Shown here in pieces: positions 24,128 through 32,649 of a stretch of DNA of 32,649 bases. The stretch is from contig JAJPIP010000030.1 in assembly GCA_021324655.1 (NCBI GenBank), positions 1-32,649 of the forward strand, read 5' to 3'. The notes under the pieces were generated by a model that saw only the letters and a list, made by a program, of their open reading frames with translations, was not told the origin of the DNA and did not search any database. The DNA is from Pseudomonadota bacterium (GTDB taxonomy: Bacteria; Chloroflexota; UBA5177). How positions within the stretch are numbered: position 1 is the stretch's first letter; each line of letters begins with the position of its first letter. A program made the position numbers and the translations under genes.

Positions 24128-25138
24128 TTAGCGACAGCGGCGTTGGTGCTTGCGGCGCGCCGGCTTGCCGTGATGCTTCTTGCCGCAGGTTGTCCGTACC
24201 GGACGCGGAGTCGGCGTGACGGTGGCAGTCGGTGTCGCCGTGGGCGTCGGGGGGATGACGGTGAATGTCGTCTCGCCCAGATCGTACGGCGTGGCGATGT
24301 AGTACGTGCCGTTACCCAGGTAGGGAAAGCTCAGCGCGGCCTTGACGCGCCCTCCCTCGTCGGTCGGCCCGACCAAGAACTCACCGACCGGCTGTCCATT
24401 CGGGCCGGCATAGACTCCCCAGACATACCGCCCCGGGGCGTACTGGCTGAAGGCGACAGGGACGCTCGCGCCCGCCGGCACGGCCGCCGGAACGGTGATC
24501 GCGGCACTCCCCGGATGCTCGCGAGCCACCAGGGTCGTGCTGACACCGTACGCGGGAATCGAGAGCGTGTAGGCGCCCGCTTCAAAGAATGACATGCCAA
24601 GTTGCTGCGGCCAGACATACAGCTCAAAGATGCCGGCCGCATCGGTCGTGACCGGAAAATCACGCGGCGCAAGGATACCGCCGGTCGGAACAAGATGGAC
24701 GGTGGTCGCCGTGTTGGGCGGGAGGCCTGTCCCGACCAGGGCAAAGGTCGACCAGGAGCCTGGGGAGGCGGGCCCGGTGTACAGGTGCGGCAGTCCATCG
24801 TCAGCCACGAACACGGCACTGAGGCCGGCTCCCAGCGGCAGGGAAGCGGCGATCCGGTAGACACCGTCTTCCCAGGTTGGGACGGGCGTGAGAGTCAGAG
24901 ACGCGTCCCCGTTCCCGTCCGCCGCCGTCCCGTAGACGGTCTGCTGGCCATCCGGCGCAAAAAGCACGAAGATGACGACCTGTCCGGCCGCCACATGCGA
25001 CACAACCACCTGATGAGTGGAAGCAGGGCCACCGACCTCCGGGGTGACGGTGATGGTGGGCGTCGCCGGAGCCGTGCCGGCACGCACGGCAGCCAGGGGA
25101 AACGACAGCGCAAGAAGCAAGAGAGCAAGGACGCGCAT
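24128..25138 (-). CDS. Secreted Ig-like protein with Pro/Thr linker and basic tail
   Basis: A 336-residue protein. ATG 25138 starts a signal peptide (MRVLALLLLALSFPLAAVRA, cleavage near 20-23); the longer frame upstream lacks such a start. The body is beta-rich, with two or three domain-like units (ITVTPEVGGPASTHQVVVSH; SAAITVPAAVPAGASVPVAF) typical of extracellular Ig-like folds. The C-terminus has a Pro/Thr linker (PPTPTATPTATVTPTPRPV) and ends in a Lys/Arg/His-rich tail (KKHHGKPARRKHQRRCR), possibly for binding cell-wall polymer or DNA. There is no LPXTG or transmembrane anchor. Confidence 0.7.
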   Translation of the reverse strand: MRVLALLLLALSFPLAAVRAGTAPATPTITVTPEVGGPASTHQVVVSHVAAGQVVIFVLFAPDGQQTVYGTAADGNGDASLTLTPVPTWEDGVYRIAASLPLGAGLSAVFVADDGLPHLYTGPASPGSWSTFALVGTGLPPNTATTVHLVPTGGILAPRDFPVTTDAAGIFELYVWPQQLGMSFFEAGAYTLSIPAYGVSTTLVAREHPGSAAITVPAAVPAGASVPVAFSQYAPGRYVWGVYAGPNGQPVGEFLVGPTDEGGRVKAALSFPYLGNGTYYIATPYDLGETTFTVIPPTPTATPTATVTPTPRPVRTTCGKKHHGKPARRKHQRRCR

Positions 25139-25258
25139 GAGAACCTCAGAGAGCCGGATATGCAGTTTCAAGCGTAGCGGACATGTCACGACACGACAAG
25201 GCTTCGTGCGCCAGGCAGGACTATCGTCCCGGCACGCGGGGACGCCATCAGCGCCATC

Positions 25259-25264
25259 TATAGT
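25259..25264 (+). promoter_or_regulatory. Candidate -10 box of the M32 peptidase gene
   Basis: TATAGT lies 23 bases before ATG 25288, with GGAGGG (25275-25280) between as ribosome site. A matching -35 is not evident. Confidence 0.4.
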
Positions 25265-25287
25265 GTCAGAGAACGGAGGGCACAGGG

Positions 25288-26793
25288 ATGGCAAATGATG
25301 TACAGCGGCTGCGCGAGAGGCTGGCTACGGTCGTGAATCTGGATCACGCAGCCGCGGTCCTGGGGTGGGACCAGCAAACGTACATGCCGCCGGGCGGCGC
25401 CAGGGCACGAGGGGAACAACTGGCCACCCTTACTCGTCTGTCGCACGAAATCTTCACGGACCAGGAGACGGCCCACCTCATCGACCTTGCCGAGCAGGAA
25501 GTCCGCTCCCTGCCGCCGGAGTCGGTCGACGCTGCTCTGACCCGTGTTGCACGGCGCGACTATGACAAGGCGACCCGTGTCCCTGCATCCCTGGTTGCCG
25601 AGCTCAGCCGGCATGCCGTGGAGGCGCACGCTGTGTGGGTGCAGGCGCGAGAGACCGCCGACTTTCCGATGTTCGTCCCCTCCCTGCAACGCTCCGTGGA
25701 GCTCTCACGCGAGCTGGCCGAGGCGCTCGGGTACGAGGATCAACCCTACGACGCGCTCCTCGATCAGTTCGAGCCCGGCATGAAGACGGCCCAGGTGCGG
25801 GACATCTTTACCACCCTCCGTCCGCACCTGATCGAGCTGGTCCAGGCCGTCGCAAGCAGCCCAGTGAAGATGGATGCCGGCATACTGCACCAGGAGTTCG
25901 ACGAGGGCAAGCAGGAGCACGTCGGGCGTCTCATCGCGACCCGGTACGGGTACGACTTCACGCGCGGGCGCCAGGATCGCACGGTCCACCCCTTCGAGAC
26001 GTCGTTCTCGCGCGACGACGTCCGGATCACCACGCGCTTCGACAAGGATTTCCTGGGCAGCTCTCTGTTCAGCACGCTGCACGAGTCGGGACACGCGATG
26101 TACGAACAGGGCGTCGGCGAGGATCTGGAAGGCACTCCACTGGCACAGGGCGCCTCGCTAGGTGTCCACGAAAGCCAATCCCGTCTCTGGGAGAATATCG
26201 TCGGCCGTAGCCGGCCCTTCTGGGAGTACTTCTATCCCACGTTGCAGGAAACCTTCCCTGAGCGACTGGGGCAGGTACCGATGGAGACCTTCTACCGTGC
26301 CGTCAATATCGTGCAGCCCTCCTTCATTCGCACCGAGGCCGACGAAGTCACCTATAACCTCCACATCATGCTGCGCTTCGAAATGGAATTGGGCATGCTG
26401 GACGGCAGCATCCCGGCCGTAGACGCCAACCGGGTGTGGGATGACCTGATGGACCAGTACCTCGGCATCCGTCCCCCCAATGACCGCCTCGGCATCCTGC
26501 AGGACGTCCACTGGTCCGGCGGCATGCTCGGCTACTTCTCCACCTACGCCCTGGGGAATATTCTCTCGGCTCAGTTCTATGCGGGTGCGCTGCGCGCCCA
26601 CCCGTCCATCCCGGACGAGATCCGCCAGGGTGAGTTCGCGACACTCCGCCATTGGCTCTCCGAGCACGTCTACCGCTACGGACGCATGGATGAGCCGAAC
26701 ACCCTGATCGAGCGCGCCACCGGATCCCCGCTCACCATCGAGCCGTACCTGCAGTACCTGCGAACGAAATTCGGGGAGTTGTACCGGCTGTAG
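25288..26793 (+). CDS. M32-family (Taq-type) metallocarboxypeptidase
   Basis: A 501-residue protein, the usual length of thermostable carboxypeptidase Taq. Zinc motif HESGH (H265, E266, H269) in STLHESGHAMYEQG, and third-ligand region GVHESQSRLWEN (E295). The N-terminus has AAVLGWDQQTYMPPGGARAR, another hallmark of the family. It removes C-terminal amino acids from peptides in the cytoplasm. It is divergent from the secreted-protein gene. Confidence 0.93.
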   Translation: MANDVQRLRERLATVVNLDHAAAVLGWDQQTYMPPGGARARGEQLATLTRLSHEIFTDQETAHLIDLAEQEVRSLPPESVDAALTRVARRDYDKATRVPASLVAELSRHAVEAHAVWVQARETADFPMFVPSLQRSVELSRELAEALGYEDQPYDALLDQFEPGMKTAQVRDIFTTLRPHLIELVQAVASSPVKMDAGILHQEFDEGKQEHVGRLIATRYGYDFTRGRQDRTVHPFETSFSRDDVRITTRFDKDFLGSSLFSTLHESGHAMYEQGVGEDLEGTPLAQGASLGVHESQSRLWENIVGRSRPFWEYFYPTLQETFPERLGQVPMETFYRAVNIVQPSFIRTEADEVTYNLHIMLRFEMELGMLDGSIPAVDANRVWDDLMDQYLGIRPPNDRLGILQDVHWSGGMLGYFSTYALGNILSAQFYAGALRAHPSIPDEIRQGEFATLRHWLSEHVYRYGRMDEPNTLIERATGSPLTIEPYLQYLRTKFGELYRL

Positions 26794-26839
26794 CCGATAC
26801 CAATAGCGCGATCTTGTCGTCAGGGACCGGGCGGCAGCT

Positions 26840-27751
26840 CTACAATCTCACTTGCTGGAAAGCATCCGGCGGCAGTAGCGCATGCACGCCGACCGTCCCA
26901 TTCACGATCTGGGTCACCCGCAGATCCACCACCAGCGACGCCAACGCCAGCATCACGTGGCGATCCAGTCCGGTGCTCTGCTGCAGATGGTCCAGCATGC
27001 CGCCCAGCGCCTGCTGCATCGCCTCGTCGAGGGTGGCGCCCAGCCCGATGGTGATGTAGCCGGCCGGCGTGATGGCCTCCGGCATGGTAAAGCGCAGATC
27101 CTTTCGCACGGTGAGGCGGAGCTCAACGCGCTCCATCGCGCACTCGACGGCCGTCCCCGAGACCTCACCGTCCGCCTGCGCGGCGTGCCCATCGCCCACC
27201 GAGAACAGCGCTCCCTCCACGGCAACCGGCAGGAAGAGGCAGCTACCCGGCACCAGCTCGCGGCAATCCAGATTGCCTCCGACCGAACGCGGCGGCCCCG
27301 TGTCGTGCGGCCCTGGCTCGGCGGGGGCATTGCCCATGACTCCCATGAACGGACGGATGGGCACCAGCAGCCCATACTTCTCCGCCCGCGCGATCCGTCC
27401 GTCGGGATCGATCTCCCAGTCGATGCGCACTTCGTCGTGCACGTCGAGACCGGGCACGCGCCAGGGCCCGGCCCAGGTCCAGCCATGATCGGCCGGGTGG
27501 AGAGCGACGATGTCGACCTGAAGCACATCACCCGGTTCGGCGCCCGCCACGGCAACCGGCCCGCTGAGGGCATGGCCCTGGTCGCCCTCATCTCGCTCGA
27601 AGCCGCGCGTGCCCCTGCCCCGCTCCCATCCGGCGCTGAGTGTCTCGTAGATCACCGTATCGCCCGAGGCAACAGTCAGCACCGGCGCCCGGTGACGGTC
27701 GAACGGTCCGTGCACCGTGTCCCGCGAGAGGTCGATCTGATGTGTAGCCAT
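26840..27751 (-). CDS. Acetamidase/formamidase-family protein
   Basis: A 303-residue protein of the FmdA/AmdA family. It has TVHGPFDRHRAPVLTVASGD near the start, GPVAVAGAEPGDVLQVDIV, MGVMGNAPAEPG and SVGDGHAAQADGEVSGTAVE, all typical of the metal-dependent beta-rich hydrolase fold. Expected reaction: hydrolysis of short amides to acid plus ammonia. ATG 27751 is chosen because the family N-terminus (MATHQIDLSR) starts there; the longer frame to 28114 only overlaps the ATP-grasp gene on the other strand. It converges with the M32 gene (46-base gap) and is divergent from the amidoligase operon. Confidence 0.88.
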   Translation of the reverse strand: MATHQIDLSRDTVHGPFDRHRAPVLTVASGDTVIYETLSAGWERGRGTRGFERDEGDQGHALSGPVAVAGAEPGDVLQVDIVALHPADHGWTWAGPWRVPGLDVHDEVRIDWEIDPDGRIARAEKYGLLVPIRPFMGVMGNAPAEPGPHDTGPPRSVGGNLDCRELVPGSCLFLPVAVEGALFSVGDGHAAQADGEVSGTAVECAMERVELRLTVRKDLRFTMPEAITPAGYITIGLGATLDEAMQQALGGMLDHLQQSTGLDRHVMLALASLVVDLRVTQIVNGTVGVHALLPPDAFQQVRL

Positions 27752-27802
27752 CCCTGTAGGGTAGCGCGGACCGGTTCGGGACGCCGAAATCGGCGGGGCC
27801 GA

Positions 27803-27808
27803 TAGAAT
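27803..27808 (+). promoter_or_regulatory. Candidate -10 box of the amidoligase operon
   Basis: TAGAAT ends 18 bases before ATG 27827. It is the only plausible hexamer in the 75-base divergent gap. No good -35 is seen. Confidence 0.35.
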
Positions 27809-27826
27809 GGGGCGGGACGGACAACG

Positions 27827-29212
27827 ATGGCGCGGGTACGGAAGCGGGAACCGGCGATCGTGGCGCAGCGGGAAGTACCCTGGGTCACCACCTACCATGC
27901 CATGCTCCGCGACCCGGTCACGGCAGCCACGACCCACAAGAACCTCACCATGGTGCAGCGCGACCTCGATATCCAGGTCGCCGGCCGGTTGCTCTGCAAT
28001 GTGCTGCGACCGCGCGTTTTGACGGACGCGGAGTTTCGCACCCTGCAGGAGTGCAGCGAGACGCTCGCCTCCCTTCTGGAACGGATCGGCTCTGTCATCC
28101 TGGGCTCGGATCACTTGCTCGATCTCATCGGCACCTCGGAGACGGAGCGCCGGATCTGGGAGATCGACCCCGGCTATCCCGGCATCACGCTCACCTCCCG
28201 CCTCGATTCATTCATGGTGGACGGGCATCCCCGGTTCATCGAATACAACGCGGAGAGCCCGGCCTCCATCGGTTTCTGCGATGTGCTCGCCGCCGCCTTC
28301 CGGCGCCTCCCCGCCACGGGCGCCGCCGGCGATCCCTCCTCGCTGCGCGATTTCTCCGCCCGCGAGGCCATGCTCGCCACGCTGCTCTGGGCGTACCGTG
28401 CCTCGGGTCGAGAGGGAACCCCGTCACTGGCAATCGTGGACTGGGCACACGTCGTGACCCGGCGCGACTTTGAGCTCTGCGCTGATTACTTCCGCACCGC
28501 CGGCATCCCCGCCGTCATCGTCGATCCGCGCGATCTGGACTACCGGGGCGGAGCGCTCTACGCCGGTGACCGGCGCATCACCCTGGTCTATCGCCGCGTC
28601 CTCCTCCACGAGCTGCTCGCCAAAGCAGACGAGGCGCAGGGGTTGCTCGACGCCTACCGGGACGGGGCGGTCTGTATGGTGAACTCGCCGCGCTCCAAGC
28701 TGCTGCACAAGAAGTCCGTTTTCGCGCTGCTCAGCGACGGCACCCTTGATGCGCATCTGGATGCCGCCGAACGAGATCTCGTCGAACGGCACATTCCCTG
28801 GACACGCCTCTGGCGGCGCGGCGAGACGACCTATGACGGCGCGCCGGCACGCCTGGAGGAGGTCGTGCGCGAGGAGCAGCCGCGGCTGGTGCTGAAGCCG
28901 GTGGACGACTACGGCGGAAAGGGCGTGATCCTGGGATGGGAAGTGACCCCCGAAGAGTGGGACACGGCTCTGCTGAGGGCGGAGGGGCAGGGATATGTGC
29001 TGCAGGAGCGCGTGTCCGTGCCGGAAGAGTCGTTCCCGGTCTGGCGAGACGGGGCGGTGACGATGGAGCCCTTGATCGTCGACACCGACCCACTCCTCTT
29101 CCGCTGCCGCGTCGGCGGCGTCCTGACCCGTGTCTCGGCCGGTGCGCTCCTCAACGTCAGTGCGGGGACCGGTGGATCAACGGCAACGTTCGTGACGGAG
29201 GGCAGCCGATGA
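27827..29212 (+). CDS. Circularly permuted ATP-grasp ligase
   Basis: A 461-residue protein resembling the circularly permuted ATP-grasp (type 2) / glutathionylspermidine-synthase-like ligases. Motifs: RFIEYNAESPASIGF (136-150), NSPRSKLLHKKSVFALLSD (286-304), VLKPVDDYGGKGVILGW (355-371). Such enzymes join a carboxylate to an amine through an acyl-phosphate. It is the first gene of a coupled set and overlaps the next by 4 bases (ATGA). The substrate is unknown. Confidence 0.82.
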   Translation: MARVRKREPAIVAQREVPWVTTYHAMLRDPVTAATTHKNLTMVQRDLDIQVAGRLLCNVLRPRVLTDAEFRTLQECSETLASLLERIGSVILGSDHLLDLIGTSETERRIWEIDPGYPGITLTSRLDSFMVDGHPRFIEYNAESPASIGFCDVLAAAFRRLPATGAAGDPSSLRDFSAREAMLATLLWAYRASGREGTPSLAIVDWAHVVTRRDFELCADYFRTAGIPAVIVDPRDLDYRGGALYAGDRRITLVYRRVLLHELLAKADEAQGLLDAYRDGAVCMVNSPRSKLLHKKSVFALLSDGTLDAHLDAAERDLVERHIPWTRLWRRGETTYDGAPARLEEVVREEQPRLVLKPVDDYGGKGVILGWEVTPEEWDTALLRAEGQGYVLQERVSVPEESFPVWRDGAVTMEPLIVDTDPLLFRCRVGGVLTRVSAGALLNVSAGTGGSTATFVTEGSR

Positions 29213-30327
29213 AAGAGTTCACGATCGGGATTGAGGAAGAGTTTCAAATCATCGACCCGGAGACGGGAAATCTGCGCTCTTCCGTGTCGGAGATCCTCGA
29301 GAGTGGGCGTCCTGTGCTGGGCGATCAGCTCAAGCAGGAGATGTTTCAGGCCATGGTCGAGGTCGGCACGTCAATCTGCGAGGACATTCAGGAAGCGCGT
29401 CAGGAGGTTTCCTGCCTCCGCCGGACCATCGCCGATCTGGCGGCAGAGCAGGGCCTGAAGATCGCCGCCTCCGGTACTCATCCCTTCGCGCACTGGATGG
29501 ATCTCGACATCACCGAGCACGACCGCTACATCGACCTGGAGCAAAACCTCCAGGAGATCGCGCGCTCTATCGCCGTGTACGGCCTGCACGTCCACGTCGG
29601 CATCTCGGATCGGGATAACGCCATCGAGATCATGAACGAGGCGCGTTACTTCCTGCCGCACATGCTGGCCCTCTCCGCCAACTCCCCCTTCTGGGAAGGG
29701 CGGGACACCGGCCTGAAGTCGTACCGTACCGTGATCTGGGGACGCATGCCACGCTCCGGCATCCCCGATACCTTCACCTCCTGGGACGAGTACCAGCGCT
29801 TCGTCAACATCCTCATCAAAACCAACTCCATGGACGAGCCCAAGAAGATCTGGTGGGATATCCGTCCCCATCCGCACTTCCACACCCTCGAGTTCCGGGT
29901 GTGCGATATGCCGACGCTGGCCGGTCACACCGTTGCCCTGGCCGCCCTCTTCCAGGCCATCGTGGCCAAGCTGGCCCGCCTGCGCTCCCAGAATCTCGGC
30001 TTCCGGCTCTACTCGCGCGCCCTCATCAACGAGAATCGCTGGCGGGCCATGCGCTACGGCATGGACGGCTCGCTTGTGGACTTCGGCACGGTCGAGGAAG
30101 TCCCGATGCGGGCGCTGGCCGGAGAACTACTGGCCTTCGTGGACGACGTCGTCGACGACCTGGGTAGCCGGGAGGCACTGCAGCCGATCCTCGACATCGT
30201 CGAGAACGGCACCGGGGCCGATCATCAACTGCGCGTCTTCGAGCGGACAGGAAATCTCAAAGCGGTCACGGACTACCTGACCGAGGCGACCCTCAACGGG
30301 GTCGTGGAAGGAGCATCGCAAGTATGA
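29209..30327 (+). CDS. GCS2-family carboxylate-amine ligase (YbdK-like)
   Basis: A 372-residue protein with the glutamate-cysteine-ligase type 2 signature: TIGIEEEFQIID (5-16, metal-binding glutamates), YGLHVHVG (124-131), and WWDIRPHPHFHTLEFRVCD (215-233). The family forms gamma-glutamyl or similar amide bonds (EgtA, YbdK). It is coupled by 4-base overlaps to ATP-grasp genes on both sides, so it probably acts in the same pathway. The longer frame that opens at 28936 lies inside the preceding gene and is ignored. Confidence 0.87.
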   Translation: MKEFTIGIEEEFQIIDPETGNLRSSVSEILESGRPVLGDQLKQEMFQAMVEVGTSICEDIQEARQEVSCLRRTIADLAAEQGLKIAASGTHPFAHWMDLDITEHDRYIDLEQNLQEIARSIAVYGLHVHVGISDRDNAIEIMNEARYFLPHMLALSANSPFWEGRDTGLKSYRTVIWGRMPRSGIPDTFTSWDEYQRFVNILIKTNSMDEPKKIWWDIRPHPHFHTLEFRVCDMPTLAGHTVALAALFQAIVAKLARLRSQNLGFRLYSRALINENRWRAMRYGMDGSLVDFGTVEEVPMRALAGELLAFVDDVVDDLGSREALQPILDIVENGTGADHQLRVFERTGNLKAVTDYLTEATLNGVVEGASQV

Positions 30328-31340
30328 GCGGGGAGCGGACCGTCGGGCTGTTGGTCGGGCGCGAGAACACTTTTCCGCAGGCCTTTATCGACCGAGTGAA
30401 CGACGCCGGGAAGGGTGTGCGCGCCGAAATGGTGCGCATCGGCGGCACGACGCTGGACGACGTTATCCCCTATGCCGTCATCGTCGACCGCATGTCGCAC
30501 GAGGTACCATACCTCCGCGCCTACGTGAAGAAGGCAGTCGCCGACGGTGTCATCGTCATCAACAACCCCTTTTGGTGGAGCGCCGACGACAAGTTCTTCG
30601 AGAACGTCCTCGCTCAGAAACTCGGTATTGCCGTGCCGAAGACCGTCGTCCTCCCCAACCGCACCTACGAAGCGGATATCATCGACGAATCGTTGCGCAA
30701 CCTGGCTCCCATTGATTGGGAGACCGCGGTCGAGCACGTCGGCGGCTTTCCCGCCGTCCTTAAGCCGGCGATCGGTGGCGGCTGGAAGAACGTCACGATC
30801 GCACGCGATATGCAGGCGCTGCAGGACGCCTACGAGGCCAGTGGCCATCTCCTCATGATCCTGGAAGAGTTCATCAAGTACGAGAATTACGCCCGCTGCT
30901 TTGTCCTGGGACGGCAGGATGTCCTCGTGTCGAAATACGAGCCGTCGCTCGGACACTTTGACCGCTACGTGCAGGGCGACACCGGCCTCTCGGCCAATCT
31001 GCACGAGCGCATCGTGCGCGACTGCCTCACCCTGAACCACGCGCTCGGTTACGACATGAACACCGTCGAGTGGGCGATTCGTGACGGCATCCCCTACGCC
31101 ATCGACTTCCTCAATCCCGCGCCCGACTTTGACGTCTCCTCTCTCCGCGAGACCTACTTCAACTGGGTGGTGGATCACATGGCGGAGATGGTGATTGGCT
31201 ACGCGACAGGCGCCCAGGAAGCGATTGCCCAGACGGACCAGATCGGCAACATGCGATGGCAGCAGATGATCGCGGCGCCGCACGCACCCGGCACGGCACG
31301 TGCACCCGTGACGGCAGGAGGAACGACTCATGGCGGATGA
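30324..31340 (+). CDS. ATP-grasp ligase (RimK-like)
   Basis: A 338-residue protein with a classical, non-permuted ATP-grasp arrangement: FPAVLKPAIGGGWKNVTIA (142-160), LEEFIKYENYARCFVLG (180-196), and metal ligands E249, D261 and N264 in VEWAI...YAIDFLNPAPD. It lies in the same coupled operon as the permuted ATP-grasp and the GCS2 ligase. The last 30 residues are a low-complexity Ala/Pro/Thr tail that overlaps the CBS gene by 11 bases. Confidence 0.83.
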   Translation: MSGERTVGLLVGRENTFPQAFIDRVNDAGKGVRAEMVRIGGTTLDDVIPYAVIVDRMSHEVPYLRAYVKKAVADGVIVINNPFWWSADDKFFENVLAQKLGIAVPKTVVLPNRTYEADIIDESLRNLAPIDWETAVEHVGGFPAVLKPAIGGGWKNVTIARDMQALQDAYEASGHLLMILEEFIKYENYARCFVLGRQDVLVSKYEPSLGHFDRYVQGDTGLSANLHERIVRDCLTLNHALGYDMNTVEWAIRDGIPYAIDFLNPAPDFDVSSLRETYFNWVVDHMAEMVIGYATGAQEAIAQTDQIGNMRWQQMIAAPHAPGTARAPVTAGGTTHGG

Positions 31341-31884
31341 GACGTCCGGCGTCACGATACGAGAGGTGATGACACCGCTCCCCGTTGGGCTGCATCCGGA
31401 CGACCCGTTGCGTGATGCCTCCGTGCGCTCGGCTGCCCTGGGCGTGGATCCGATCCCCGTCACCGAGGACGGGCGTTTGGTGGGTCAGATCAGCGCCGCC
31501 GCCATGCAAGCACAGGCAGCCAGATCCGGTCTGGCAACCGGCGACGTGCCCGTCAAGCAGGTCATGGAGCAGCCACAGACCGTCCTGCGCGCCGACGAGC
31601 CCCTGCACGATGCCGCGGAAAAGTTGCCCGACTTTGGGACGCACGCCTTTGTCGTGGACGCACAGGGAAACTTCGTTGGAACCGTCCCGCTGGCGGTGCT
31701 CCGCAAACACCTCGATGAGCATGCCGACGATGCCGGCGTGTCGGCCGTCCTCGCCGTCGAGTCCATCCCGTCCCTCGTCGAGTTTGAGAGCGACCGGCTT
31801 GACTTCATGAGCGACGAGTCTTTTCCCGCCAGCGATCCGATCCCGCCGCCCGGCTCCCTCGGTCCGGACGACCCCGGCTCCTAG
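31330..31884 (+). CDS. CBS-domain pair protein
   Basis: A 184-residue protein with two CBS motifs (IREVMTPLPVGLHPDDPLRD and VKQVMEQPQTVLRADEPLHD), which usually bind adenine nucleotides, so it could report energy charge to the ligases. The C-terminus carries SFPASDPIPPPG, a short motif found at the ends of many unrelated bacterial proteins. There is no membrane segment. Confidence 0.82.
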   Translation: MADETSGVTIREVMTPLPVGLHPDDPLRDASVRSAALGVDPIPVTEDGRLVGQISAAAMQAQAARSGLATGDVPVKQVMEQPQTVLRADEPLHDAAEKLPDFGTHAFVVDAQGNFVGTVPLAVLRKHLDEHADDAGVSAVLAVESIPSLVEFESDRLDFMSDESFPASDPIPPPGSLGPDDPGS

Positions 31885-32628
31885 GTGGCGCAGCACCTCA
31901 TCGCGACCTACGGCTACGCTGCCGTCTTCCTGCTGATCGCGGGCGAGTCGCTGGGTCTGCCATTGCCGGGCGAGCTGACTCTCCTGCTCGCCGCCTCCTA
32001 CGCTGCCTCCGGCCGGCTCCAGATTGGCTGGGTCATCGGCGCGGCGATCATCGGCACGCTGGCCGGCAGCATTGCCGCGTACGTCATCGGGCGGAGCGCC
32101 GGACGCCGGATTCTGCAGCGTTGGGGCCGCTACATCTTCCTCGACGAGGCCAAGCTGGCGCGGGCCGAAGCCTTCGTCGCCCGCTACGGCGACAAAGCCA
32201 TCTTCCTGGCTCGCTTCATCACCTTTCTGCGCGAGATCGCCGGCCTGCTGGCCGGCATCAACCGCATGCCGCTCGGCCGCTTCCTGCTCTTCAACTCGCT
32301 GGGCGGCATCGTCTGGGCTGTGTTGTACGGCCTGCTGGCCTACAAACTGGGCGCCGCCGTCCTCTCCGGCGCCAGCCGCGACATCGGGATCGGCGCGGTG
32401 ATCGTCATTGTGGTGGTCGCCCTGCTCCTCATCATCTTCCGCCGCCGCGCCCGGTTGCTCCTCCACCGGATGCAAGGTCGCAACGACGCGACAGAGTCAA
32501 CCGGCTCGTCCTCTGCTGCCATGGCGGGCATACCAGAGGCGGACCCGCATTCAGGCATGGAGGCAGGCTGGCATTCCGGTGTGGAGACAGACCTGCCGTC
32601 AGATGGAGGGCGGGACCCCGGAGCGTAG
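31885..32628 (+). CDS. DedA-family membrane protein
   Basis: A 247-residue integral membrane protein of the DedA/VTT family: GESLGLPLPGELTLLLAASY, AYVIGRSAGRR, FLARFITFLREIAGLLAGIN and a C-terminal hydrophobic helix (IGAVIVIVVVALLLIIF). It is probably involved in lipid flipping or membrane homeostasis. The start is GTG 31885, immediately after the preceding stop codon. A disordered, acidic tail of about 50 residues follows the last helix. It is last in the amidoligase operon. Confidence 0.87.
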   Translation: MAQHLIATYGYAAVFLLIAGESLGLPLPGELTLLLAASYAASGRLQIGWVIGAAIIGTLAGSIAAYVIGRSAGRRILQRWGRYIFLDEAKLARAEAFVARYGDKAIFLARFITFLREIAGLLAGINRMPLGRFLLFNSLGGIVWAVLYGLLAYKLGAAVLSGASRDIGIGAVIVIVVVALLLIIFRRRARLLLHRMQGRNDATESTGSSSAAMAGIPEADPHSGMEAGWHSGVETDLPSDGGRDPGA

Positions 32629-32649
32629 CGGAGCAGTGTCCCTCCCTGC

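Noticed and set aside
26882-27805. 307-residue frame on the plus strand
   Set aside because: Antisense to the acetamidase/formamidase gene, which has the clear family motifs.
31159-32475. 438-residue frame on the minus strand
   Set aside because: Antisense to the CBS and DedA genes; highly biased composition without domain features.

Overview
The window is a high-GC bacterial chromosome segment. Several features suggest a Chloroflexota-like organism, perhaps Thermomicrobia: very large zinc-ribbon/class III cyclase/AAA/TPR regulators, start codons placed 5-9 bases after -10 boxes, and many toxin-antitoxin remnants. This taxonomic placement is an inference from content, not a search result.

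Left part (1-10650). Two very similar cyclase-ATPase-TPR signalling genes (405-3920 and 7058-10586) flank a cluster of small toxin-antitoxin genes. The cluster holds an MNT/HEPN pair whose HEPN gene carries two stop codons, a Phd-type antitoxin that runs into two tandem 143-bp palindromic elements, a VapBC pair with a degraded toxin end, and an intact MNT/HEPN pair. The second cyclase copy has a frameshift in its TPR region. Both copies share a nearly identical 3' flank.

Middle part (10690-17660). An XdhC-like / molybdopterin-binding / APH-like kinase operon is followed by an initiator tRNA with a textbook promoter and terminator, a small unknown gene, a PRC-barrel protein, tRNA-Ser(GGA) and a PIN-toxin remnant. 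Next come a coupled double-GNAT / LmbE-like pair, then a DUF433/DUF5615 toxin-antitoxin locus with a 2-nt deletion in the toxin, and a DUF3224 fragment.

Right part (17650-32649). This is mostly metabolic: a CaiB-type CoA-transferase; coupled prephenate dehydratase and aminotransferase genes (phenylalanine synthesis); an HtrA-like protease; and a YbaK-like deacylase. The gene coupled to ybaK is a carboxymuconolactone-decarboxylase/AhpD-like protein with an in-frame TGA exactly where the second cysteine of CxxC should be, so it is a candidate selenoprotein. A secreted Ig-like protein, an M32 carboxypeptidase and an acetamidase/formamidase-like protein follow. The window ends with a tightly coupled five-gene operon (27827-32628): circularly permuted ATP-grasp, GCS2-type carboxylate-amine ligase, second ATP-grasp, CBS protein and DedA-like membrane protein. 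It looks like a peptide-bond-forming pathway of unknown product.

The two strongest leads are the UGA-containing CMD protein and the amidoligase operon. A third theme is the repeated pattern of intact antitoxins next to broken toxins.
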